Origin: Butyricicoccus pullicaecorum
GTDB taxonomy: Bacteria > Bacillota > Clostridia > Oscillospirales > Butyricicoccaceae
Direction of reading: 5' to 3'
Assembly: GCA_021531865.1 (NCBI GenBank)
Contig: JAFBIW010000010.1
Location: forward strand, 1 to 64,000
DNA length: 64,000 nt
Below are positions 41,152 to 48,784 of this stretch, piece by piece. The position numbers and the translations under genes were made by a program. The notes under the pieces were generated by a model that did not search any database, was not told where the DNA came from, and saw nothing but the letters and a program-made list of their open reading frames with translations. Positions within the stretch are counted from its first letter, which is position 1. Each line of letters opens with the position of its first letter.

Positions 41152-41556
41152 TTACTCCCGGTCAGCCGCGCGAGCCTCGCGCAGCCAGCGGTAAAAGGTG
41201 GAGACCGAGACATGGAGCCGCTGGGCGGCTTCCTCCGCCGTGATCTCGCGCCGCTCGTACAGATCGCGCAGCTTGGCAAATCGCTTCTCCGAGCGCAGCT
41301 TGCTGGGCCGTCCCAGCACGACGCCCGCCCGCGCGGCCGCTTCCCGTCCGGCCTGCTGCCGCTGCCGCAGGGTCTCGCGGCTCTCCGCGTCGGCCTCGCG
41401 CAGCGTATCCTCGATCAGCGCGCACAGCAGCTCGCGCAGCGGCGCGCCGCCGACCTCGGTTTCGAGCGCGGTGGGGTCCAGACCCAGCGCCTCCGCGCGT
41501 GCCCGCAGCATCCGGTCAATTTTCTCCCGGTCAATGTGGTTGTGATCTGAAAACAT
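41152..41556 (-). CDS. Resolvase-type HTH protein without a recombinase domain, 134 aa
   Basis: The C-terminal 50 residues (GRPSKLRSEKRFAKLRDLYE, then ITAEEAAQRLHVSVSTFYRW) match the DNA-binding domain of serine recombinases of the Hin/resolvase type, including the minor-groove GRP. The N-terminal 80 residues are a charged helical region instead of the catalytic serine domain. It may be a DNA-binding regulator derived from a recombinase. ATG 41556 is favoured by the RBS ggaggg; GTG 41574 is possible. Confidence 0.78.
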   Translation of the reverse strand: MFSDHNHIDREKIDRMLRARAEALGLDPTALETEVGGAPLRELLCALIEDTLREADAESRETLRQRQQAGREAAARAGVVLGRPSKLRSEKRFAKLRDLYERREITAEEAAQRLHVSVSTFYRWLREARAADRE

Positions 41557-41661
41557 GGCGCACCCTCCGCTCACTCAAACGTGTCATGAAACTTATCTTA
41601 TTTTATACTAAATTCCGGAACGGGACAAGAGCGGGGCGCAAAAATTCACATTTCTGTCGAA

Positions 41662-42483
41662 TTAACTGTCCTTTGTCGCTGAGATCAGGTAGCGGTAGAT
41701 CTGCGGCTTGAACTGCTCGTACAGGCCGAGGTCGACATAAAGATCGCGGTAGTATTCGAACAGGTTCAGCTTGGTGGTCAGCGTGCGGCCGATCGTCAGG
41801 GAGGAGGTCAGGCTTTTGTCGCGCTTGCGGTAATAATAGATCGGGGTCTGCAGGGCGCAGAAGGTCTGGGCGTAGCGGATATATTCCAGATTGAACTGGA
41901 AGTCCTCGCTCCACTGGAGCGCCTCATTGCAGCGGATGTCGTGTTCGAGGATCAGGTCGCGGCGGTAGAGCTTGTTCCACATGACGCCGTAGTAGAAGCT
42001 GGCCGGCTCGTCGAGCAGGTGGCGGGCGAAGAGCCGCTGATCCATGACGCGGGGATGGTTCAGGAAGCCGTAAACCGCGATCTTGTCGTCGGCCACCCGG
42101 CAGAAGTGGGAGATGACGAGGTCGGCGCCGGTCTCCTCGGCGCGCTCGACGAGCAGGCGGGTGGCGTTGACGTCCAGCCAGTCGTCGCTGTCGAGAAATT
42201 GCAGATACTTGCCTTGGGCGCGTTCGATCGCCAGATTGCGGGTGGCGGAGACGCCGCTGTTCTCCTTGTCGATGACGTGGAAGCGGGGATCGCGCTGGGC
42301 GTACATGCGGCAGATATCGAGCGAGGCGTCGCTGCTGCCGTCGTTGACGAGCAGGATCTCAATATTTTGGTAGCGCTGGCGGCGCGCGCTCTCGATGCAG
42401 GTGGCCAGATCGGGCGCGGCGTTATAGACCGGAACGATGATGCTGACAAGCGGTTCGTCGGTCTTCCAGATGGATTCGGGCAC
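41662..42483 (-). CDS. Family 2 glycosyltransferase
   Basis: A 273-aa GT-A fold enzyme. VSIIVPVYNAAPDLATCIES opens the nucleotide-binding half, and QFLDSDDWLD carries the DxD-like metal motif at about residue 96. No membrane helix is present, so it works at the cytoplasmic face. Start is GTG 42483 with aaggag 13 bases upstream, a rather long spacing. It probably adds a sugar to an envelope polymer; the nearby LCP gene fits but is on the other strand. Confidence 0.9.
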   Translation of the reverse strand: MPESIWKTDEPLVSIIVPVYNAAPDLATCIESARRQRYQNIEILLVNDGSSDASLDICRMYAQRDPRFHVIDKENSGVSATRNLAIERAQGKYLQFLDSDDWLDVNATRLLVERAEETGADLVISHFCRVADDKIAVYGFLNHPRVMDQRLFARHLLDEPASFYYGVMWNKLYRRDLILEHDIRCNEALQWSEDFQFNLEYIRYAQTFCALQTPIYYYRKRDKSLTSSLTIGRTLTTKLNLFEYYRDLYVDLGLYEQFKPQIYRYLISATKDS

Positions 42484-42552
42484 GGGAAAGAATCAGCTCC
42501 TTTGAAAGAAAAAAATGGGCAGAAATCGCTGATCAAAAACAGGTATGGATAT

Positions 42553-42581
42553 AGTATACCAAAATACGGCGGTTATCGCAA
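42553..42581 (-). promoter_or_regulatory. Promoter of the glycosyltransferase gene
   Basis: Minus strand TTGCGA (42576-42581), 17-bp spacer, TATACT (42553-42558). Confidence 0.65.
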
Positions 42582-42624
42582 AGGGCGCGGCGCAAAAAAT
42601 ACTGGAAAAATCGGCCGCACAGGA

Positions 42625-42654
42625 TTGACGAGCCGTATATCAGGGCATTACAAT
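42625..42654 (+). promoter_or_regulatory. Promoter of the HPr-like gene
   Basis: TTGACG (42625-42630), 18-bp spacer, TACAAT (42649-42654). A small hairpin cccttcg / cgaaggg follows in the leader (42664-42680). Confidence 0.65.
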
Positions 42655-42704
42655 AAGGATAACCCCTTCGGTGCGAAGGGAAATTGAAAGAGAGGTCGTT
42701 AGCA

Positions 42705-42962
42705 ATGCAGGAATTTGATTTCACGATTAAAGATGCGCTGGGCATCCATGCCCGTCCGGCCGGTCAGCTCGTCAAGGCGCTCAAGAATTACGGCAGCAAG
42801 GTCATGATCACCAAGGGTGAAAAGACGATCGACGCTTCCCGCCTGATGAGCCTGATGGGTCTGGCCGTCAAGTGCGGCGAGACCATCCACGTCTCGATCG
42901 AAGGCCCGGACGAGGACGCGGCTTACGCCGGTATTCGCGCGTTTCTGGAGGAGAACCTGTAA
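42705..42962 (+). CDS. HPr-family phosphocarrier protein with Arg at position 46
   Basis: An 85-aa HPr fold. His15 lies in LGIHARPAGQL, the PTS phosphorylation site used by enzyme I. In Bacillus HPr, Ser46 is the HPr-kinase site; here the aligned stretch TIDASRLMSLMG puts Arg at 46 and Ser at 45. It may be a dedicated or unregulated HPr, or not part of the sugar PTS at all. ATG 42705 follows gagaggt. It stands alone between its own promoter and a terminator. Confidence 0.88.
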   Translation: MQEFDFTIKDALGIHARPAGQLVKALKNYGSKVMITKGEKTIDASRLMSLMGLAVKCGETIHVSIEGPDEDAAYAGIRAFLEENL

Positions 42963-42977
42963 ACGCGGGCAAACAAA

Positions 42978-43016
42978 ACAGCCGCGCGGCCATGGCCTGC
43001 GCGGCTGTTCGTTTTT
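42978..43016. terminator. Bidirectional terminator of the HPr-like and LytTR genes
   Basis: Stem acagccgcgc / gcgcggctgt around ggccatggcc, with T-rich tails on both strands. Confidence 0.88.
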
Positions 43017-43031
43017 GAGGAGAAGGCACGC

Positions 43032-43487
43032 TCATCGGGAGGGATTGCTCGATTTGCGCCAGAGGTAATCGGCGCAGAGATGGCGGACGGCCTGCCGGGA
43101 GCGGATGGAAATGGGGACGCGGTCACCGCTGTCGGTGATGAGGCAGTCGGACTCGATCGAGATAACATGGTCGAGGTTAATGACATAGCTTCGGTTGCAG
43201 CGGATGAACTGCTTTTTGGGGAGCTGGTTCTGGATGTCCTTCAGGGGCATATTGGTCTCGTGGCAGACGCCGGTGGCGCAGTGAACGATGCACTTCCAGT
43301 CATACACCTCAATGAAGCGGATGTCCGAAAGCGGAATCTCAACGCGCGCGCGCTTTGAGACGATGTGCAGGGATGGGGCCGTACTCCTGGGCAGCATTTT
43401 CCTCACCCGCCTTTCTATCAACGGCGCGCCCTCCGACCGGAGCGGCGCGGCCCGGGGAATATACTGATCCTCGTTTTGCCTGTTCAT
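43032..43487 (-). CDS. LytTR DNA-binding domain protein, 151 aa
   Basis: Residues about 45-145 form a LytTR domain: IPLSDIRFIEVYDWKCIVHC, the MPLKDIQNQLPKKQFIRCNR helix-loop and NRSYVINLDHVISIESD. There is no receiver domain, so it is a stand-alone regulator of the kind often controlling small membrane or secretion genes. The start is uncertain: ATG 43487 lacks a good RBS, while ATG 43397 (MLPRSTAP) follows gggtgagg closely. Confidence 0.85.
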   Translation of the reverse strand: MNRQNEDQYIPRAAPLRSEGAPLIERRVRKMLPRSTAPSLHIVSKRARVEIPLSDIRFIEVYDWKCIVHCATGVCHETNMPLKDIQNQLPKKQFIRCNRSYVINLDHVISIESDCLITDSGDRVPISIRSRQAVRHLCADYLWRKSSNPSR

Positions 43488-43596
43488 ATTATTCTACCAC
43501 ATTTTGCAACAGAAAGCGAACGGCAAAAGGCACATTTTACGCTCCAAAGCAAGGCGTTCACAAGAAGTATAACCTTCATTCACGGGAAGTCGGACA

Positions 43597-43632
43597 GAGG
43601 GGCGAAAATCAAGCGGCTTTTTTTCGCCCCTC
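43597..43632. promoter_or_regulatory. 12-bp perfect inverted repeat upstream of the TetR-family gene
   Basis: GAGGGGCGAAAA (43597-43608) and TTTTCGCCCCTC (43621-43632) are perfect complements around a 12-nt loop. It ends two bases before the -35 of the TetR-family promoter. It may be an operator or a hairpin that insulates that promoter. Confidence 0.6.
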
Positions 43633-43634
43633 GC

Positions 43635-43663
43635 TTGACAGGAGCGACAGGGACGGGTATACT
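43635..43663 (+). promoter_or_regulatory. Promoter of the TetR-family gene
   Basis: Perfect TTGACA (43635-43640), 17-bp spacer, TATACT (43658-43663). Confidence 0.85.
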
Positions 43664-43717
43664 AAAGAAAACAAGATTTTACCAGATGACCAAATTAATC
43701 GGACAGGGGGCGGCACA

Positions 43718-44317
43718 ATGGCGGAAGAGAAAAATATCCGCGAGGAAAACACGGAGGAGCGCATTCTGGACGCAGCATTCGACGTCGTGCAGGAGCGCAC
43801 GATCAACGGAACCCGCATGGCGCTTATCGCCGAGCGGGCCGGTCTGTTCCAATCGAACATCCACTATTATTATAAGTCGAAGCATGAGCTGATGCTGGCC
43901 GTCCAGCGCAAGGTGCTCGCGCGCTGCATGGAGCTGCGCGCGGCGCTGCTCGCCCAATGCGGCCCGGACAGCGGCATGGCTGAGCGTATCGGCATCTTCT
44001 GGGGACAGAAGCGGGAGTTCATTTTGAATGAGCCACGGTACGACTTCGCGGAGATTGACTTCTGGGTGCAGTCCCGGGTCGACGCGGAGATCCGTCAGAA
44101 CTTTGTCGAATCCTTCCGCTACTGGCGGTTGGAGATCAAGAAAATGCTCAAGGAATTTGGAGTTCCCGCCGAGCGGGCGGCAATGCTGGCGGCGGTCATG
44201 ACCTCCATGATGGAGGGTGCGTCGTTCCAGTACCTGATTGATCCGGCCGCGTTCGATCTTGACGCCTATTTCGATTATTGCACACAGATGGTCATTCGAG
44301 AAATTCGGAACGGCTGA
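43718..44317 (+). CDS. TetR/AcrR-family transcriptional regulator
   Basis: A 199-aa repressor-type protein. The N-terminal HTH (ERILDAAFDVVQERTINGTR, then MALIAERAGLFQSNIHYYYKSKHEL) is typical, and the C-terminal helical ligand domain ends in EGASFQYLIDPAAFDLDAYF. ATG 43718 follows aggggg. It is transcribed just upstream of the ssnA-ygfK-hydantoinase-XDH genes, so control of that purine cluster is a reasonable inference. Its own terminator separates the transcripts. Confidence 0.9.
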   Translation: MAEEKNIREENTEERILDAAFDVVQERTINGTRMALIAERAGLFQSNIHYYYKSKHELMLAVQRKVLARCMELRAALLAQCGPDSGMAERIGIFWGQKREFILNEPRYDFAEIDFWVQSRVDAEIRQNFVESFRYWRLEIKKMLKEFGVPAERAAMLAAVMTSMMEGASFQYLIDPAAFDLDAYFDYCTQMVIREIRNG

Positions 44318-44322
44318 TTTAG

Positions 44323-44357
44323 AAGGACGCGAGCCCGGAAGGGTTTGCGTCCTTTTT
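44323..44357 (+). terminator. Terminator of the TetR-family gene
   Basis: Stem aggacgc-ga-gccc / gggt-t-tgcgtcct with loop ggaa, followed by TTTT. Confidence 0.8.
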
Positions 44358-44361
44358 CTGT

Positions 44362-44391
44362 TTGTTCAATCTGCTGTAAATCTGGTATTAA
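44362..44391 (+). promoter_or_regulatory. Putative promoter of the ssnA operon
   Basis: TTGTTC (44362-44367), 18-bp spacer, TGG-TATTAA (-10 at 44386-44391). Confidence 0.5.
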
Positions 44392-44421
44392 ATTTTGGAC
44401 AAAACAAGGAGAAGTAGAGTC

Positions 44422-45753
44422 ATGAAACAAATTTTGTATGGCGGCACGGTCATGACCCGTGACCCGGCCTGCCCGATGGTGGCGGACGGCGCGGTCGTCT
44501 TTGACGAAACGGCCATTCTGGCCGTCGGGAAGGCGGACACGCTGCGCGCCCAGCATCCGGACGCCGCGCCCATCGACGCGCGGGGCGGGATCATCCTGCC
44601 CGGCTTCCTCAACGCCCATCACCACATCTATTCGGCCTTCGCCCGCGGCCTGTCCATCCCGGGGAACAATCCGGTCGATTTTGTGGGTGTGCTCGAGGGC
44701 ACGTGGTGGAATATCGATCGCCACCTGACCCGGGATATGACCCGGATGTCGGCCTATATGACCCTGATCGAGTCGATCCGCTCGGGCGTGACCACGGTCT
44801 TTGACCACCACGCCTCCTTCTGCGAGATCGAGGGCAGTCTGGATGAGATCGCGCAGGCGGCGACCGAGCTGGGCGTGCGCGCCTGCCTGTGCTACGAAAT
44901 CTCCGACCGTGACGGTGCGGAGAAGGCGCGTCAGAGCGTGCTCGAAAACGAGCGCTTTGAACGGGTCTGCCGGGAGGATCACAGCGGCCTGCTGGCCGCC
45001 CTGTGCGGCATGCACGCCTCGTTCACGATCTCGGAGGAAACGATGGACTTCGCGCGGGCGCACACCGACACCGGCTTTCACATCCACGTCTGCGAGGGCG
45101 CATACGACCGCGACCATTGCAGCGCGCACTACCATGAGACCGTCATCGAGCGGCTCGACCGTCACGGCATCCTCGGCCCGGACACGATCTGCGGCCACTG
45201 TGTTTATCTGACCGATTCTGACCGCGCCCGTCTGGCTGAGACCGGCACGGCGGTCGTCCACAACCCGCAGTCCAACATGGGCAACGCGGTCGGCGTGACC
45301 GATGTGCGCGCCCTGATGCGGGCGGGCGTCACGGTCGGTCTGGGCACGGACGGTTTCACGTCCGATATTCTGGAGTCGATCAAGACCTCGAATGTGCTCA
45401 TCCGCCACATGAACCAGCATCCCTCGATCGGCTTTGCCGAGACGATGGAGATGGCGTTCGAGAACAACGCCAAGCTGGCAGACCGCCGCTTCGGCGACAC
45501 CTGCGGCGTGATCCGGCCGGGCGCACGCGCCGACCTGATCGTGTCCGATTACCGCCCGATGACCCCGCTGACCGGGGACAACATCAATGGCCACATCACC
45601 TTCGGCATGAACGGCCGGAATGTCACGACCACGATCTGCGGCGGCCGCGTGCTCATGCGCGACCGGGTGCTGACGACGGTGGATGAGGAGAAGATTGCAT
45701 ATGAATGCCGCACCCAGTCCGAGAAGCTGTGGCGTGCGCTGGGCGCGCTGTAA
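44422..45753 (+). CDS. ssnA: Putative aminohydrolase SsnA
   Basis: A 443-aa amidohydrolase-superfamily protein. PGFLNAHHHIYSAFARGLSI gives the metal HxH, TVFDHHASFCEIEGSL, CGHCVYL and LGTDGFTSDILES complete the metal site. This matches SsnA, found next to YgfK and purine hydroxylases in E. coli and Clostridia and implicated in anaerobic purine/urate breakdown. ATG 44422 follows aaggagaag. It leads the operon ssnA-ygfK-hydantoinase-XDH. Exact substrate unproven. Confidence 0.9.
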   Translation: MKQILYGGTVMTRDPACPMVADGAVVFDETAILAVGKADTLRAQHPDAAPIDARGGIILPGFLNAHHHIYSAFARGLSIPGNNPVDFVGVLEGTWWNIDRHLTRDMTRMSAYMTLIESIRSGVTTVFDHHASFCEIEGSLDEIAQAATELGVRACLCYEISDRDGAEKARQSVLENERFERVCREDHSGLLAALCGMHASFTISEETMDFARAHTDTGFHIHVCEGAYDRDHCSAHYHETVIERLDRHGILGPDTICGHCVYLTDSDRARLAETGTAVVHNPQSNMGNAVGVTDVRALMRAGVTVGLGTDGFTSDILESIKTSNVLIRHMNQHPSIGFAETMEMAFENNAKLADRRFGDTCGVIRPGARADLIVSDYRPMTPLTGDNINGHITFGMNGRNVTTTICGGRVLMRDRVLTTVDEEKIAYECRTQSEKLWRALGAL

Positions 45754-45787
45754 GGCGCGTGAAAGAGACAGAGGAGGAGAACCGAAT

Positions 45788-47398
45788 ATGAGTGATCGCA
45801 TGAGAGCTGTGCCCTTCGGCACGCTGCTGACCCAGTCCCTTGCGGATTTCCGGGAGAAGAAGGAGCTGTACTGCGTCCCGGTCGCCGACAGTCTGCCGAA
45901 CGTCGGCCTGACCTTTGCCGGCCGGCCGCTGTCCGTGCCGGTCGGCCCGGCGGCAGGTCCGCACACCCAGCTTGCGCAGAACCTGATCGCGGGCTTCGCG
46001 GCGGGCGCGCGGGTGTTTGAGCTGAAGACCGTGCAGATTCTGGAGGGCGAGGAGCTCGGCATCCAGAAGCCCTGCATCTGGACGGGCGATGAGGCGTACA
46101 ATATCGAGTGGAGCACCGAGCTGACCGTCGCGGGTGCACGGGACGAGTACATCCGCGCCTACTTCATTCTGAAGCTGCTGGCGCGGGAGTTCGGGCTGGA
46201 CGGCGATTTCCAGTTCCATGCCAGCGTGGGCTATGACCTCGCGGGCATCCAAAGCCCCAAGATCGACGGCTTCCTGAATGCTATGCGGGACGCGTCGGGC
46301 ACGGCCGCGTGGCAGGAGGGCGTCGACTGGACGCTCGCCCATCTCGACCTGTTCGAGCACGTGGACGCCGATTTCGTCCGTTCGATCCCGCCCTGCGTGA
46401 CCGATTTCGTCACCCTGTCCACCCTGCACGGCTGTCCGGCGGATGAGATCGAGCGCATCGCGGCCTACCTGCTGACCGAAAAGGGCTTCCACACCTTCAT
46501 CAAGTGCAACCCCACCCTGATCGGCTATGAGAAGGTCAAGTCCCTGCTCGAAACGCTGGGCTATGATTATATTTCCTTCGACACCACCCATTTTGATCAC
46601 GACCTCAAGTTCGACGACGCGGTCGCCATGCTGAGCCGCCTGCGCGAACTGGCCGCAGAACGCGGCCTGACCTTCGGCGTCAAGCTGACGAACACCTTCC
46701 CGGTGCAGATCGTGCGCGGCGAGCTGGCGGGCGACGCGATGTACCTGTCGGGCAAGCCGCTCTTCCCGCTGGCGCTGCATGTCGCGCTGGCGCTCAGCGA
46801 GGCCTTTGACGGCGCGCTGCCCATCTCGTTCTCGGGCGGCATCGACACGCACAACGTGCACGATGTGCTGGCCTGCGGCATCGCACCGGTCACCGTCGCC
46901 ACCCTGCTGCTCAAGGCGGGCGGCTACAAAAACCTGACCCGGCTGGTAAAGCTGATGCCCGAAGAGATCCCGGCTCAGGTCGACGTACCCGCCCTGCGCG
47001 CCCTGTGTGAGTCCATCCCGGCCGACCCCTACTATCAGAAGAAGGCCGACCGTCCCCGCCCGGCGCGCCCCGAGACCTGTGATCCCGCCTGCTTCCGCTG
47101 CCGCAACTGCGTGGACGTCTGCCCCAACCGCGCGAACGTTCCGGTGCCCGGCATGAAGCTGAGTATCCATCTGGACGCGCTGTGCAACGAATGCGGCAAC
47201 TGCGCCTGCCTGTGCCCGCTCGGTCTCACGCCCTACCGGGATAAGTTCACCCAATTTATTTGCGCGGAGGACTTTGAGCAGTCCGAAAACGACGGCTTCC
47301 TCGGACGGGAGCGTCTGCGCTGGCAGGGCGAGACCGGGACGGACTTCTCCGTCCTGCCCGACGAACTGCGGCAGGCCATCGACCGTCTGCTGGGCTGA
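45788..47398 (+). CDS. ygfK: YgfK-like putative oxidoreductase, short form
   Basis: A 536-aa protein. Residues 1-415 are a dihydroorotate-dehydrogenase-like TIM barrel (GPAAGPHTQLAQNLIAGFAAG, VTDFVTLSTLHGCPADEIER, ISFSGGIDTHNVHDVLACG). Residues about 436-480 hold two 4Fe-4S motifs, CFRCRNCVDVCP and CNECGNCACLCP. Long YgfK proteins (about 1000 aa) also have a flavin/NAD(P)H module like the glutamate synthase small subunit; none follows here. It needs an outside electron partner if active. RBS aggaggag precedes ATG 45788. Confidence 0.87.
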   Translation: MSDRMRAVPFGTLLTQSLADFREKKELYCVPVADSLPNVGLTFAGRPLSVPVGPAAGPHTQLAQNLIAGFAAGARVFELKTVQILEGEELGIQKPCIWTGDEAYNIEWSTELTVAGARDEYIRAYFILKLLAREFGLDGDFQFHASVGYDLAGIQSPKIDGFLNAMRDASGTAAWQEGVDWTLAHLDLFEHVDADFVRSIPPCVTDFVTLSTLHGCPADEIERIAAYLLTEKGFHTFIKCNPTLIGYEKVKSLLETLGYDYISFDTTHFDHDLKFDDAVAMLSRLRELAAERGLTFGVKLTNTFPVQIVRGELAGDAMYLSGKPLFPLALHVALALSEAFDGALPISFSGGIDTHNVHDVLACGIAPVTVATLLLKAGGYKNLTRLVKLMPEEIPAQVDVPALRALCESIPADPYYQKKADRPRPARPETCDPACFRCRNCVDVCPNRANVPVPGMKLSIHLDALCNECGNCACLCPLGLTPYRDKFTQFICAEDFEQSENDGFLGRERLRWQGETGTDFSVLPDELRQAIDRLLG

Positions 47399-47414
47399 GA
47401 GGGGGAAGCAAATC

Positions 47415-48779
47415 ATGACGACACTGATCCGGGGCGGCACGCTGGTCGACGGCGCGGGCGAGCGCCGCGCCGACCTGCTGCTGGAGGACGGGAGGATCGC
47501 GGCCGAGGGAACGAATCTCGCGGGCGACACCGTTTTGGACGCGTCGGGCTGTCTGGTGTTCCCGGGTTTCATCGACGGCCACACCCATCTCGATATGCCG
47601 GTCTCGGGCACGGTGACGGCGGATGACTTCCGCACCGGCTCGGAGGCCGCTCTGCTGGGCGGCACGACCCTGCTCATCGACTTTGCCACCCAGGACAAGG
47701 GCGGCACGCTGGCGCAGGCCCTCGCGGTCTGGCACAGCCGGGCGGACGGCCGCTGCGCCTGCGACTACGGCTTCCACATGGCGGTCACCGACTGGAACGA
47801 GCACACCCGCCGCGAGCTGCACGAGATGGCGGACGCGGGCGTGACCTCGTTCAAGGCGTACTACGCCTATGACACGCTCATGCTCTCCGACCCCGAAATG
47901 TACGATCTGCTCTGCGAAATGCGCGAGATCGGCGGTATTCTGGGCGTACACTGTGAAAACGGCCCGGTGCTCGACCGCCTGCGTGCGCAGGCGGCTGCCG
48001 CCGGTCATACCGACCCGTCGTGGCACCCGCGCACCCGCCCCTCCATCATCGAGGGCGAGGCGGTCGGCCGCTTCCTGCGGCTGGCTGAGCTGGCGGGTGC
48101 GCCCGCGTGGGTCGTTCATCTCTCGACCGCCGACGGCCTGTCCGAGATCCGTGCCGCCCGCGCGCGCGGTCAGCGGGTCATTGTCGAGAGCTGTCCGCAG
48201 TATTTCACGTTGGACGAATCGGTCTACGACGTGCCCGATTTCGAGGCGGCGAAGTACGTCTGCTCGCCCCCGCTGCGCCCGCTGTCCGATCAGCGGATGC
48301 TGTGGGGCGCGCTCGAGCAGGGTGAAATCGACATTCTTTCGACCGACCACTGTTCCTTCAACTTTAAGGGACAGAAGGAGCTGGGACGGGACGATTTCCG
48401 CCTGATCCCGAACGGCATGCCCGGCATCGAGCACCGCCCGACCGTCATGTATACGGCGGCGGTCGCCTCCGGCCGTATGACGGCGGTTGAGCTGGTGCGC
48501 CTGCTGGCCGAGAATCCGGCCAAGCTGTTCGGCGTGTGGGAGCGCAAGGGCAGCCTGACCCCGGGCAAGGACGCCGACGTCGTGATCTACGACCCGCGCG
48601 CGTCGCAGACCATTTCGGCGCAGACCCAGCGCCAGAACTGTGATTACACCCCCTACGAGGGCTTCCGCACGGCGGGCGCGGTGCGCGACGTCTTCCTGCG
48701 CGGCATCCACGCCGTACAGGGCGGGAAGCTCATGGAGACCGGCTGCGGGCAATATGTCGCCCGCGGGAAGATGAGGTGA
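47415..48779 (+). CDS. hydA: Dihydropyrimidinase / D-hydantoinase
   Basis: A 454-aa cyclic amidohydrolase. GFIDGHTHLDMPVSG is the metal His pair, TSFKAYYAYD supplies the carboxylated lysine (about Lys147), and HCENG and STDHCSFNF complete the binuclear site. It opens hydantoin, dihydropyrimidine or related rings. Between ygfK and the selenium-type XDH it probably opens a purine-derived ring. The symbol follows the usual name of this cluster's member. RBS gggggaag. Confidence 0.9.
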   Translation: MTTLIRGGTLVDGAGERRADLLLEDGRIAAEGTNLAGDTVLDASGCLVFPGFIDGHTHLDMPVSGTVTADDFRTGSEAALLGGTTLLIDFATQDKGGTLAQALAVWHSRADGRCACDYGFHMAVTDWNEHTRRELHEMADAGVTSFKAYYAYDTLMLSDPEMYDLLCEMREIGGILGVHCENGPVLDRLRAQAAAAGHTDPSWHPRTRPSIIEGEAVGRFLRLAELAGAPAWVVHLSTADGLSEIRAARARGQRVIVESCPQYFTLDESVYDVPDFEAAKYVCSPPLRPLSDQRMLWGALEQGEIDILSTDHCSFNFKGQKELGRDDFRLIPNGMPGIEHRPTVMYTAAVASGRMTAVELVRLLAENPAKLFGVWERKGSLTPGKDADVVIYDPRASQTISAQTQRQNCDYTPYEGFRTAGAVRDVFLRGIHAVQGGKLMETGCGQYVARGKMR

Positions 48780-48784
48780 ACGGT

